DNA from: an uncultured Verrucomicrobiota bacterium
GTDB lineage: Bacteria > Verrucomicrobiota > Verrucomicrobiia > Limisphaerales > JADLHS01
NCBI GenBank assembly: GCA_937894935.1
Contig: CALAYC010000175.1
Span: 1-43,147, forward strand
DNA length: 43,147 bases
Direction: 5' to 3'
The translations under genes were made by a program, and so were the position numbers. Below the pieces are notes generated by a model that searched no databases, was not told where the DNA came from, and worked only from the letters and a program-made list of their open reading frames with translations. Every line of letters begins with the position of its first letter. The first letter of the stretch is position 1. Positions 8,697-17,072 of the stretch are shown here, piece by piece.

Positions 8697-8885
8697 TTAT
8701 GCGCCGGCGGTGACAGTGAGAACCTGACGGCCTTTGTAGTAACCGCAAGCCGGACAAACGCGATGAGGCACATACGGTGCGGCGCATTGCGGACAGGTGC
8801 TCAGTTGCGGGAGCTTCAGAACGCTGTTGTATGCGCGACGCATACGAATGCGGCTGGTCGACGGTTTACGCTTCGGAACACCCAT
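8697..8885 (-). CDS. rpmF: 50S ribosomal protein L32
   Basis: A 62-residue basic protein starting MGVPKRKPSTSR, the family signature. It has a zinc ribbon of the four-Cys type (CPQC then CPAC nine residues later), so this is the zinc-binding form. The start is 2 bases after the yceD stop, and plsX follows. Linkage of yceD, rpmF and plsX is conserved across bacteria. Confidence 0.96.
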   Translation of the reverse strand: MGVPKRKPSTSRIRMRRAYNSVLKLPQLSTCPQCAAPYVPHRVCPACGYYKGRQVLTVTAGA

Positions 8886-8887
8886 AA

Positions 8888-9379
8888 TTACTCTTTTCTA
8901 AACTTAATTTTGTCCAATTCGGCCCAAACGGACGAAGTTTTCGCGTCGGTTGAGCCACTCTTTTTCGATTTACCGGCAAGCGGTTTCTTCAGGCCGCGAC
9001 ATTCCGGTTTGCACAACGGATGTTGCGGCAACTCTAGGAGAATATCTTCCCGCAAAAATGGCGTCAAGTCCACGGTATCGCCGTCCCGCGGCGCGGCTTC
9101 CTCGCCGGAAAGCGGCACAAGCATGGACCAATTTCGCAATTCCAGCTTGTACACAAACTCCTTCAAACACCTCACACACTGACAATCCAGCGGCAAAAAC
9201 AGATCTCCGCGCACGAGCAACCCGTCGTCCATCTGCTGCACGTCCAGCTTGTATTTCAACGGCTTACCCAATTGCAGCATTTCGTCCCGGGTCTCAATAT
9301 CCAGTTCCTCCACTGGCAATTCGCCAGCGAGTTTGACGTCGTCACGCTCAAGGTGACGCAAATTGACTGTCAGGGGCAT
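8888..9379 (-). CDS. YceD family (DUF177) protein
   Basis: A 163-residue protein of the YceD/DUF177 family. These proteins are encoded just before rpmF and are linked to rRNA precursor and ribosome maturation, as far as is known. The family core is visible as 'VRGDLFLPLDCQCVRCLKEF', with Cys-rich spacing, followed by the acidic 'VDLTPFLREDILLELP' and 'PLCKPECRGL'. It starts 3 bases after the coaD stop. The Lys/Ser-rich segment GKSKKSG near the C-terminus is less conserved. Confidence 0.88.
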   Translation of the reverse strand: MPLTVNLRHLERDDVKLAGELPVEELDIETRDEMLQLGKPLKYKLDVQQMDDGLLVRGDLFLPLDCQCVRCLKEFVYKLELRNWSMLVPLSGEEAAPRDGDTVDLTPFLREDILLELPQHPLCKPECRGLKKPLAGKSKKSGSTDAKTSSVWAELDKIKFRKE

Positions 9380-9382
9380 AAT

Positions 9383-9871
9383 TCAGGTGGCGACACGCGC
9401 CAGTTTCTTTTGCAATGCAGCCTGAACCGGTTCAGGCACGAACGGAGTCACATCCCCGCCCAGCCGCGCAATCTCCTTCACAATGCGCGAACTCAGGAAA
9501 GTATAGGTGTCTTTCGGCATCATGAAAATGGTTTCAAAGTTGTCGTTCAACTTCCGGTTCATCAACGCCATCTGAAACTCAAATTCAAAATCCGACACAG
9601 CGCGCAATCCGCGCAACACCGCTTGCGCTCCATGCGCCTGAACATAGTTCACCAACAATCCATCAAAGGCGTCCGCCGATACGTTCGGCAGATCTTTGAC
9701 GGATTCCGCAATCAACGCCTTACGTTCATCCTGCGTGAACAACGGCTGTTTGAGATCACTTTGCGCCACCGCCACAATCACGCGATCAAACAACCGCGCC
9801 GCACGTTGCACGACGTCCAGATGACCATTGGTAAAGGGGTCAAAGCTACCAGGATAAATGGCGGTTCGCAT
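9383..9871 (-). CDS. coaD: Phosphopantetheine adenylyltransferase
   Basis: A 162-residue nucleotidyltransferase making dephospho-CoA from 4'-phosphopantetheine and ATP, the penultimate step of coenzyme A synthesis. The family motifs are intact: 'YPGSFDPFTNGH' near the N-terminus (TNGH is the HxGH-type motif), 'RGLRAVSDFEFE' and 'SSRIVKEIARLGGDV' near the end. Its length is standard. It heads the run coaD-yceD-rpmF-plsX-fabH, which places CoA supply next to fatty-acid and phospholipid genes. It lies 48 bases downstream of the cyclase gene and may be co-transcribed with it. Confidence 0.95.
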   Translation of the reverse strand: MRTAIYPGSFDPFTNGHLDVVQRAARLFDRVIVAVAQSDLKQPLFTQDERKALIAESVKDLPNVSADAFDGLLVNYVQAHGAQAVLRGLRAVSDFEFEFQMALMNRKLNDNFETIFMMPKDTYTFLSSRIVKEIARLGGDVTPFVPEPVQAALQKKLARVAT

Positions 9872-9919
9872 GCGGCCAACTTGCCGCGAGCGACCAACTT
9901 TGACGAGGAAGAAAAGTGA

Positions 9920-12169
9920 TTAAGCCGAGCGAGTTTGCCACGGCACTTCGAAATTCCGCACCGGACGCTGAAATCCTTTCGGCTTGGTCGGCTCCTGTTC
10001 GATACAAGTCGCCGCCAACGCCGGATCATCCCGCAACAGATGTTGATATGTCGTTTCGCCAATGATGATCCGCCCACGCCCCGACACTGTTTCCAACCGG
10101 CTCGCCAGATTTACTTCACGCCCGAAAACCGTGTAGTTCAGCCCGTGCGCGTCCGAACCCATTAACCCAACCATTGCCGGACCGGTATTAATACCCGTGC
10201 CCAACGTCAAAATCGGCAACAACGGACGCGTCGGTAATCCCGCCGAAATTCGCGCCTGATTCTCAATTTCCAACTGCGCGTTTAACTGTTTCCGCTCTTC
10301 ATTCAGCTTGGCGATGTTTCGCTGCGCTTCAATCGCAGCACGAACGCAGAGCACCGCATGCTGCGGATTGGCTTTCGGCGCGCCCCAAAACGCCATCGTA
10401 CAATCACCGATGTATTTATCCAACGTCCCGTTATGCTTCTTCACGGTGTCAGCAATCAAACCGAGATACGTGCTGACCGTCTGAAGAGTTTCCCGCGCCA
10501 TTTCCTCGTAACGCGCTTCTGCTTCAGTGGCGTCGAGCTGGCGTCGTTCAATGTCTGCCGTGGTTTCTTCCTGCACCCGGTCCGTCAATTCAGTAAAGCC
10601 CCGCACGTCCGCGAACATCACCGTCACCTCCCGACGCGCGCCACCTAACGCCAACTTCTCCGCTTCAAGCAGTTCGTTCACGACCTCCGGCGCAACAATC
10701 TTCGAGAAAACAGATTTTACCCGCCGTCGCTCGCGTTGCTCAAAAACGGCACGATACGTAACCAACAACGCGTATTGAATAAACAAAGCCCCAACAATCG
10801 GCAGAACCATCGGCAGCCAGAATCGCGTCTGCACAAATAACGCGACACAAATCAGTGAGTACCCCACCGCCAGCCCTATCACGCTCAGCAAACCAGGCAA
10901 CACCCGCAATCGCCACGTCAGCAGCGCTGTCGCGATTCCGAGCCCGACAATCCACGCGACCGTTGAACCGGTCGTAGCAGGACGCACGAATTGTCCCGTG
11001 ATAACGGAATTCGCCACGTTCCAGTGCTTACTCACCAAAAAGGTATCTTTCTCCAGCGGTGTTGCGCCTCGATCCGTCAAATCGTTTCCCTGAACACGCG
11101 ATCCGATTACCGCGATTTTGTTCTTCCAGTTCACCACAGGTTCGGGCTCATGACCCTTCAGCCGAAAATAATTTTGGCGCAGTAAGCTGTGAACTGGTTG
11201 CGAAGTCACACGCGGATCATCGAAACGCAACGCCCAATTCACATAAAAACATCCGTCGCGATCCACCGGAATAGTGCGCATGATTCCCGATTCACCACGC
11301 AGCCGAATGTAACCTCGCTTCAGGTCAATTTCCGGATTGGCCAGATCGAGTTTTAATTCCCGCGCCGCGATCACAATGCCCATATGCCAGACCCGTTCGT
11401 AGGTAAAAGCCTTTTCCCGACGAGTCACCCCCTCAGGCTGATCTGCAGGCGGATTGATCACGAAATGATTTTCCGCATCAAGAGGAATGCTCAACGCATC
11501 GCCATCGGTATTACCCACCGGGATGAGCAATTCGCCATTCTCAATGTAGGCGCGACGGAGATTGATCCCTTTTGATTCCAACTCCAACAGTTCCGGATGC
11601 CAGCGTCGATGCCAACTGAACGCCCGTGCCCGCCGCAACACACCATCAGCATCCTTCTCAGTCGAGATATCTCCTATCCCTGCCGCTGCGGAAGAAAACA
11701 ACGACGGCGGGGAAAGCTCAGCAGTAGCAGCGAGAACAACATTGCTCGCTCTCTGCATCTCTACTGCGAAATAATCATCCGAATCGATATAACTGTCGCC
11801 CGACAAGCGAACGCTGGCGTGGTCTTGCCGCAGTTCCGCGAACAAAACGTCGAATGCAATCGTCCGCGCTCCTTGCGCAGCCAGTTCATTCACCAAACGA
11901 CCGTAAACATGGCGCGGCCAGTAAAGACCATATCGATAGCCCAGTTCACCGCTCTTGACCGCATCCACAGTTTCATCGTCGATCTGAGCGAAGCCAAAGT
12001 TGGTTGCGACTGCGGTGGGAAAATTGGAAGCAATTCGAACCCGCCAGTCATAAGACATCCGCTCCAGGCGCTCGAAAAAATCAAGCTGAGCCACCGCCAA
12101 CAGACTGACGAGAAGGATGACTGCAGACGCAATAGATACTGGCGTCTGCTTGAGCGGCTGGAATTTCAC
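9920..12169 (-). CDS. CHASE2-domain class III adenylate/guanylate cyclase
   Basis: A membrane-bound sensor cyclase of about 749 residues. A first membrane helix (about 12-30) leads into a large extracytoplasmic CHASE2 domain (about 40-390; marks include RFDDPRVTSQP and NKIAVIG). Three closely packed helices follow (404-472), then a cytoplasmic class III cyclase domain (about 510-735). Metal-binding Asp521 (FADVRGFT) and Asp589 (DKYIGD) and the purine-contacting Lys585 are present, suggesting ATP. A coiled-coil-like insert (QEETTADIERRQLDATEA) breaks the catalytic domain after RGFTELTDR. The GTG at 12169 is preferred because the more upstream TTG (12187) lies inside a terminator's T-run; neither has a clear Shine-Dalgarno sequence. 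Confidence 0.85.
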   Translation of the reverse strand: MKFQPLKQTPVSIASAVILLVSLLAVAQLDFFERLERMSYDWRVRIASNFPTAVATNFGFAQIDDETVDAVKSGELGYRYGLYWPRHVYGRLVNELAAQGARTIAFDVLFAELRQDHASVRLSGDSYIDSDDYFAVEMQRASNVVLAATAELSPPSLFSSAAAGIGDISTEKDADGVLRRARAFSWHRRWHPELLELESKGINLRRAYIENGELLIPVGNTDGDALSIPLDAENHFVINPPADQPEGVTRREKAFTYERVWHMGIVIAARELKLDLANPEIDLKRGYIRLRGESGIMRTIPVDRDGCFYVNWALRFDDPRVTSQPVHSLLRQNYFRLKGHEPEPVVNWKNKIAVIGSRVQGNDLTDRGATPLEKDTFLVSKHWNVANSVITGQFVRPATTGSTVAWIVGLGIATALLTWRLRVLPGLLSVIGLAVGYSLICVALFVQTRFWLPMVLPIVGALFIQYALLVTYRAVFEQRERRRVKSVFSKIVAPEVVNELLEAEKLALGGARREVTVMFADVRGFTELTDRVQEETTADIERRQLDATEAEARYEEMARETLQTVSTYLGLIADTVKKHNGTLDKYIGDCTMAFWGAPKANPQHAVLCVRAAIEAQRNIAKLNEERKQLNAQLEIENQARISAGLPTRPLLPILTLGTGINTGPAMVGLMGSDAHGLNYTVFGREVNLASRLETVSGRGRIIIGETTYQHLLRDDPALAATCIEQEPTKPKGFQRPVRNFEVPWQTRSA

Positions 12170-12185
12170 CGGCAGCGAACTAAAC

Positions 12186-12220
12186 AAAAAAACCAGAGCA
12201 ACTCAAGGTCGCTCTGGTTT
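12186..12220 (-). terminator. Intrinsic terminator after the FecR-domain gene
   Basis: A perfect 10-bp stem, 12190-12199 with 12211-12220 (AAACCAGAGC / GCTCTGGTTT on the plus strand), with an 11-base loop. On the minus strand the stem runs into a stretch of seven T residues (12192-12186). This is a textbook Rho-independent terminator. It starts 24 bases after the FecR stop and abuts the cyclase start, so cyclase expression needs read-through or its own promoter. Confidence 0.88.
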
Positions 12221-12244
12221 GTAAAACGAAAATCTGATTGTAAG

Positions 12245-13096
12245 TTAATTTAGGAGCGGATGACCAGGCACATGGCGAGAAACCTGATCCAATCCATGAT
12301 CAACGCCACCTACCGGACCACGGCCAATCGGTCCGCGGCCACCGCCACGGTAATTAGTCTGCGCCAAAAGCCCTTGCAAAAAGTTTGCGAGTTCAGCACT
12401 GAGCGGCGTCACTTGGCGCGTAGCAGCAATGAATTGCTGTCCCGCCGCGATGATCTGCGTCACCACGTTGCCGGAAGCATCAGTGAAAGCAACGATTACC
12501 GAACCAACCAAGCAGGCAATGTTGCCGTTCGCATTGATCAGGAAAATTGTTCCACGAATACCAGCAACTCCGTTCGGAGTCTTCACTTCAAATCGAGAAG
12601 CAGCGGCTTGTTTCTTCACCGTGCCAAAGACCGAGCCCTTCTTCAGGTCGAGCATCGTTTCCGTCACCGTGTCAGCACCGGTTGCTGTGGCGGAGAGCGA
12701 ATCAAAAATCAGGTAAGAATCATCCAGAATGCGAACAACGTCCTGATCCGGCGTTGAAACAGATGAACCGCCACCGCCACCAGCACCGGGGCGCGATGAT
12801 GATGCTGAAGTAGCGGCCACCAGCGGAGCCAAATCCACCGCTTGAGCGGTGTTTTCTTCATTCAGTACAACGTCCACAAAAGAGTTTTGCGCCGTCTGAA
12901 CAGTGTAACCCGACTTGAGCACCGTACCAACCTTCAGCGGCAGCCATACTTTGTTACCAGTTGAATAGCGAGCCTCGCCTTTAATGCGCACTACTTTACC
13001 CGTGCGTTGCTTATCTTGGGCGTCAGCACTGGAGACGAGCGCCAGCGACAACACTGCCGCGAGCATCCAACCGAAGGTCTTGTTCATCGTTTTCAT
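12245..13096 (-). CDS. Exported FecR-domain protein
   Basis: A 283-residue protein with a signal peptide (residues 1-26, ending SADAQ). A FecR-type beta domain follows: 'GEARYSTGNKVWLPLKVGTVLKSGYTVQT', and after a Gly/Ser linker, 'DLKKGSVFGTVKKQAAASRFEVKTPNGVAGIRGT', the hallmark of the stand-alone periplasmic FecR family. The C-terminal 35 residues are Gly/Arg/Pro-rich. There is no cytoplasmic helix, so it is not a classical anti-sigma regulator. It lies upstream of a CHASE2 cyclase; FecR and CHASE2 genes are often neighbours, which suggests the protein may bind the sensor domain (inference). A sigma-70-like promoter lies upstream. Confidence 0.8.
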   Translation of the reverse strand: MKTMNKTFGWMLAAVLSLALVSSADAQDKQRTGKVVRIKGEARYSTGNKVWLPLKVGTVLKSGYTVQTAQNSFVDVVLNEENTAQAVDLAPLVAATSASSSRPGAGGGGGSSVSTPDQDVVRILDDSYLIFDSLSATATGADTVTETMLDLKKGSVFGTVKKQAAASRFEVKTPNGVAGIRGTIFLINANGNIACLVGSVIVAFTDASGNVVTQIIAAGQQFIAATRQVTPLSAELANFLQGLLAQTNYRGGGRGPIGRGPVGGVDHGLDQVSRHVPGHPLLN

Positions 13097-13144
13097 ATTA
13101 AAGTTAGGCCATTCTGGAACGGCTGCTTCTTGACTTTCGGTGCA

Positions 13145-13172
13145 AGTTTATGAGCAAGCCGCTGTCTGTCAA
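13145..13172 (-). promoter_or_regulatory. Sigma-70-type promoter for the FecR-domain gene
   Basis: On the minus strand a perfect -35 TTGACA (13172-13167) is followed after 16 bases by TAAACT (13150-13145), which matches four of six -10 positions. It lies about 50 bases before the FecR ATG, in an otherwise empty gap, with no competing gene. The sequence match is seen; activity is inferred. Confidence 0.5.
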
Positions 13173-13224
13173 TCGAATTTCTGGGTTTTACCCGACAAAT
13201 TTTATCCGCAATTCTAGGGCCATT

Positions 13225-14544
13225 TCAACTACGCCGTGCGTAATCAAGCTTCCAAGGCTTCCGATAGCGTCGGCCGACCCACTCATCTGCCGTCCGATTT
13301 CCAATTACCCGCTCTTTTTCTCCGTTCCACTGAATCTTTGCTCCGGATCGGAAAGCAAGGTTTCCTAAATGTGCCAAGGTCGAAAGATAATGCCCGATTT
13401 CCAGGTTCAAGACGGGTTGTTGCCGCGTTTTAATACAATCGAGGAAATTCCGCACGTGCGCTGGACGCGGATTGCCGCTGCCTTTGTGCTTCTCCGGGTC
13501 AAGAACGGCATTCCGCCGCTCCGGCAGGATTTCCCAACCCGCGTCATTCATCATGATAATCCCGTGTTCGCCATACCACGCGACACCCCAAGGATGATTG
13601 TTAATGGTCGTGGCATAACCCGCCATGTGCTCCCAAATCAGATTAAAACTCGGAAATTCATACGTCACCGACTGCGTGCCTGGCGTTTCCCAGGCGTCGT
13701 CCAGTAAGTGCGGTGTGCCAATGGACGTGACGGATTTTGGCTGTTCGGTTGGCAATGCCAGAAACAACATATTTAACAAATGCACACCCCAATCCGTCAT
13801 CAGCCCGCCGGCGTAATCCCAATACCAGCGAAAATTGAAATGAAATCGATTCGGATTGAACTTCTGTTCCGGCGCCGGCCCGAGCCAGAAATCATAATCC
13901 ACTCCCGCCGGCGGCGTTCCGTCCGGTTGCGCTGAGCAACGCGGCATCCAATCGAGATTCGCCCAAGCGCGCGCCAACCGAATCTTTCCCAGCTTGCCTG
14001 ACTTAATAAACTCCGCCGCTTCGAGCATGTGCCGACAACTACGCCATTGCGAACCCATCTGCGCCACTCGATTATGCCGCTGCGCCGCAATCAGCATCGC
14101 CCGCCCTTCATCAATCGTCGTTGCCAACGGTTTTTCAACATAGACATCCTTTCCCGCCTGACACGCCATTACGGACGGTAACGCATGCCAATGATCCGGC
14201 GTCGCAATCACCACTGCGTCCACGTCCTTTCGATCCAATACCCGCCGAAAATCCTTCACGGTCTCGGGACGACGTCGTTCGCGCTTTTCACAAACCTCCA
14301 CACCTTTGGCCAAACAGGATTCGTCCACGTCCGCAATGGCAACACACTCGATTTCAGGGAAACCAAGAAAACAATCGAGATCGCCGCAACCCATTGCTCC
14401 CGAACCGATCAGCGCGATGCGTAATTTTTCACTCGGCGCAGGCTCATTGGCGCGGGCAACGCGAAGGAATGGTCCAGCCGCAACCAGGCCTCCCGCCAGC
14501 CAACCGGATTGTTTAACAAATTTTCGGCGTGAAACAGATTTCAT
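13225..14544 (-). CDS. Tat-exported Gfo/Idh/MocA family oxidoreductase
   Basis: A 439-residue NAD(P)-dependent dehydrogenase-like protein. The start at 14544 gives a Tat signal peptide (SRRKFVKQSG then a Gly/Ala-rich core, ending ARA). The Rossmann fold begins 'LRIALIGSGAMGCGDLDCF'. 'VVIATPDHWHALPSVMACQAGKDVYVEKPLA' is the family's catalytic-Lys block (EKP). The second domain shows 'RYWDYAGGLMTDWGVHLLNML', typical of the large clade in Verrucomicrobia and Planctomycetes that acts on sugars or polyols. An in-frame ATG at 14565 is possible. The substrate is unknown, and members of this clade are probably loaded with cofactor before export. Confidence 0.88.
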   Translation of the reverse strand: MKSVSRRKFVKQSGWLAGGLVAAGPFLRVARANEPAPSEKLRIALIGSGAMGCGDLDCFLGFPEIECVAIADVDESCLAKGVEVCEKRERRRPETVKDFRRVLDRKDVDAVVIATPDHWHALPSVMACQAGKDVYVEKPLATTIDEGRAMLIAAQRHNRVAQMGSQWRSCRHMLEAAEFIKSGKLGKIRLARAWANLDWMPRCSAQPDGTPPAGVDYDFWLGPAPEQKFNPNRFHFNFRWYWDYAGGLMTDWGVHLLNMLFLALPTEQPKSVTSIGTPHLLDDAWETPGTQSVTYEFPSFNLIWEHMAGYATTINNHPWGVAWYGEHGIIMMNDAGWEILPERRNAVLDPEKHKGSGNPRPAHVRNFLDCIKTRQQPVLNLEIGHYLSTLAHLGNLAFRSGAKIQWNGEKERVIGNRTADEWVGRRYRKPWKLDYARRS

Positions 14545-14698
14545 AGTTATCGTTTGCTCGGGCATCGTTGGCGCAGTTATTGCGATTTCATCTTGTGATT
14601 CTACGATAACCAGCAAAAAAGCTGCACGTGAACGAGAATTTGCATCACGGTTCTCAAAAATCGGCGCGCTCGCTGCCTTTCTTCAGGACAATTCATCT

Positions 14699-15037
14699 AT
14701 GATGGACGCCGACGAACGAGAGATATTTTATTTCCTGCGCTCTGAACGTCATCATTTCGTCCCGATTCACACCATCTCTCGATTGGCCGGCGGAAGACAA
14801 AAGTTTCGTGAAAATCCCGATTGGGCGCGACCGCCCCTGATGCGCATGGTGGAACGCGGCATCCTTGAAATCGACTCTACCGGTGCGTATCGGCTGAAAC
14901 CTATTCCCAAACCAGACGCAAACACCCAACGCTGGATCTCCCCGCAGATCGCAGAATTACTGCGCCGCAGCGGAAAACGTTTCGATGGCGTCATCGCATT
15001 CAATGGCGACGAAGAGGCGTATTACGACAGCCTCTGA
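14699..15037 (+). CDS. Small conserved protein of unknown function
   Basis: A 112-residue soluble protein. The frame stays open far upstream, but ATG-ATG at 14699/14702 begins the folded part (MMDADEREIFYFLRSERHHFVP). An AGGA at 14685 lies rather far from the start. The sequence looks like a winged-helix fold: an N-terminal helix, 'HTISRLAGGRQKFRENPDWARPPLMRMVERGILEIDSTGAYRLKP', then a helix with Ser/Arg-rich turns. I recall similar proteins in Verrucomicrobia but cannot name a function. It is divergent from the oxidoreductase and abuts the convergent retropepsin gene with no gap. DNA binding is a guess from the fold pattern. Confidence 0.7.
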   Translation: MMDADEREIFYFLRSERHHFVPIHTISRLAGGRQKFRENPDWARPPLMRMVERGILEIDSTGAYRLKPIPKPDANTQRWISPQIAELLRRSGKRFDGVIAFNGDEEAYYDSL

Positions 15038-15979
15038 TTATTTTCGACTCGGCCACCAGAGCTTGCCTGCGCCGCAATCAATCACCGCGCGACCTTGAAT
15101 CAATTCAGTCGCACCCAAAATTCCGCTGACGCCGGGAAACAACTTCCCGTTCACGCCCAATCCCAGCGGACTCAAATCAAACACTGCAAAACCTCGGGTC
15201 GCCATTGGTGTTCCACCGAGTCGCCAATCGTTGACCGTCGTCACCGAAATATTTTTTCGCACTCCGGCCGCCGGACCTGCGATTTGATTCAGAGACGGCA
15301 ATACTTGTAATCCCAATCGGCCTGCAACGGCCGAATCCAAGCAATTCCACGATGCTCCGGAGTCCAACAATAACTCAATCGGCTGATTATTGATTTGCGC
15401 TCTAATCGTCCACGCCGCCGGCTGTCGCCAACGCAATTTGATTTCCGTCCAACCCGCTTTCCGAAACGTTTCCTCCAATTTCGTGCGTTGCTCTGCAGAT
15501 AAATCCGACTGCCGCACGTAAAGCTTTCGCGCTGCCAAGTCCAGAATCGCATTCTGTCGCTGCAAAAATTCCGCGCCCAACACTATGCTGTAACTCGTCG
15601 GCTTACCTTGAGTGCGCAGCTCTTCGACTCGCACTGGAATGTTAGTTAACGTCACTCGTCCCAGCGTTAGATTCTGCACAAAATTAGAGCTCACCAACTC
15701 GCTACCCACTTGCGTCGAAACCGTCGTAAACGACCAACCTGTATCAATCAGACAACTTCTTCGCCGTCCTTCCACTTTGCCAAACAGATAAAAACTGTTA
15801 TCGCCGGTCCGACGCAATTCGATGGACTCGTAGCCGAGAGCGTGCAACGTCGCGCCCGGTTTCAGCCGCTCCGCAGCGACACCGCTGCCGTTGCTCAGGA
15901 ACAACAAACCGACCCCGACCGCCATTACTCGCCCGATTCGCGTTTTGAAAATACGCGGACGGTTGATCTGGCTATTCAT
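15038..15979 (-). CDS. Retropepsin-like aspartic protease
   Basis: A 313-residue exported or membrane-anchored protein with two aspartyl-protease-like lobes. The first active-site motif is IDTGWS (Asp79), the second LDSGAS (Asp206), each followed by a hydrophobic strand and, later, 'VLGAEFLQ' and 'ILGATELIQ', the flap-adjacent repeats of the family. A hydrophobic segment at residues 16-36 is a signal peptide or anchor. The ATG at 15979 is chosen because it precedes a basic N-region; an in-frame ATG at 16009 and a longer frame to 16144 exist. Having both lobes in one chain is consistent with an internal pseudo-dimer. Substrates are unknown. Confidence 0.75.
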   Translation of the reverse strand: MNSQINRPRIFKTRIGRVMAVGVGLLFLSNGSGVAAERLKPGATLHALGYESIELRRTGDNSFYLFGKVEGRRRSCLIDTGWSFTTVSTQVGSELVSSNFVQNLTLGRVTLTNIPVRVEELRTQGKPTSYSIVLGAEFLQRQNAILDLAARKLYVRQSDLSAEQRTKLEETFRKAGWTEIKLRWRQPAAWTIRAQINNQPIELLLDSGASWNCLDSAVAGRLGLQVLPSLNQIAGPAAGVRKNISVTTVNDWRLGGTPMATRGFAVFDLSPLGLGVNGKLFPGVSGILGATELIQGRAVIDCGAGKLWWPSRK

Positions 15980-16128
15980 ACCCACATCTGGAAGTCGCAC
16001 GCGCGGCATTGTGAGAAGTTTCGCCCGACCAGGCCACCGGGAATTCGCGACACCCGGACTTCGCGAAACCAATAAAACCGCAGAAAACAGGTTGAATTCG
16101 TCCACGGCTTTCCCACTATATGCCGCCC

Positions 16129-16950
16129 ATGAACACAAAAGCACTTTCCTTGACGGCGCTGGTGGTTTTGAGTCTGGCGGCAGCCCGCGCGGAAGACGCC
16201 CCCACTTTCAAAGACGATAAAGAGAAAGCCAATTACGCCTACGGCCTCAATGTCGGCACCAGTTTCAAACAGAATAATCTGGAATTCGACGCTGAAGCGT
16301 TCGTCAAAGGCGTAACAGATGCCCTCGCTGGCAAAATCCCACTCAATCCGAATGAGCAACGCGAGGCGTTCATGAAATACCAACAGGAACGCCGCGCCAT
16401 CACCGCTGCCAAAAACAAAGAAGCCAGCGAAGCATTCCTCGCCGCCAATAAATCCCAACCCGACGTCAAAGTCACCGACACCGGCTTGCAATACAAAGTT
16501 CTCACCGAAGGTAGCGGCCCTTCGCCGAAGCCTGAAGACATCGTCACAGTCAAATACCGCGGCACATTGATTGATGGCACTGAATTCGACAACTCGGCAC
16601 GCACTCCCAGCGGCACCGCGCAGTTCAACGCCAATCGCGTGATTGCCGGCTGGACGCAGGCACTCACCAACATGTCACCGGGTTCGAAATGGCAATTGTT
16701 CATCCCTCCACACCTGGCTTACGGCGAACGCGGAAGCGGCAACCAAATCGGACCGAATGCCGCGTTGATCTTCGAAGTCGAGTTACTCTCTTTCACCAAT
16801 CCGCCGCCGCCACCGCCACCACCCGCGCCGCTCACCAGCGACATCATCAAAGTCCCGTCGCTTGAGGAAATGAAGAAAGGCGCCAAGATCGAAACCATCA
16901 AGGCGGAGGAAGTCGAAAAACTCCAAAAAGAGCAGGAAAAAAAGAACTGA
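16129..16950 (+). CDS. FKBP-type peptidyl-prolyl isomerase (FkpA/Mip-like)
   Basis: A 273-residue periplasmic prolyl isomerase and chaperone. Signal peptide at residues 1-20 (ending ARAED). Residues about 25-105 form the helical dimerisation domain of FkpA/Mip proteins (KANYAYGLNVGTSFK...). The catalytic FKBP domain spans about 114-221 (VTVKYRGTLIDGTEFDNS, VIAGWTQAL, WQLFIPPHLAYGERG, ALIFEVELLSF). Unusual is the tail: eight prolines in a row, then a Lys/Glu-rich helix of about 45 residues ending KEQEKKN. The ATG at 16129 is preferred over 16120 because it gives the shorter n-region. A strong intrinsic terminator follows. Confidence 0.9.
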   Translation: MNTKALSLTALVVLSLAAARAEDAPTFKDDKEKANYAYGLNVGTSFKQNNLEFDAEAFVKGVTDALAGKIPLNPNEQREAFMKYQQERRAITAAKNKEASEAFLAANKSQPDVKVTDTGLQYKVLTEGSGPSPKPEDIVTVKYRGTLIDGTEFDNSARTPSGTAQFNANRVIAGWTQALTNMSPGSKWQLFIPPHLAYGERGSGNQIGPNAALIFEVELLSFTNPPPPPPPPAPLTSDIIKVPSLEEMKKGAKIETIKAEEVEKLQKEQEKKN

Positions 16951-16972
16951 GACTCCGCTGATTTCATCTCAC

Positions 16973-17002
16973 GGGCGCGAGAGCGATTCTCGCGCTCTTT
17001 TT
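16973..17002 (+). terminator. Intrinsic terminator after the FKBP gene
   Basis: A 10-bp stem with one G-T pair (16973-16982 with 16988-16997), a 5-base loop, and five T residues directly after (16998-17002). It lies 22 bases past the FKBP stop. Classical Rho-independent form; it separates this gene from clpS. Confidence 0.85.
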
Positions 17003-17072
17003 GTGTCTGCCAAGACGCGACCGACGATCGGCCTCCCTCGACAAGTCCGACGCTTACTTCTAGTTTCTCTCC

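Noticed and set aside
11597..12253. A 218-residue plus-strand frame opposite the cyclase
   Set aside because: Shadow frame; it also runs through the terminator hairpin and has no start signal.
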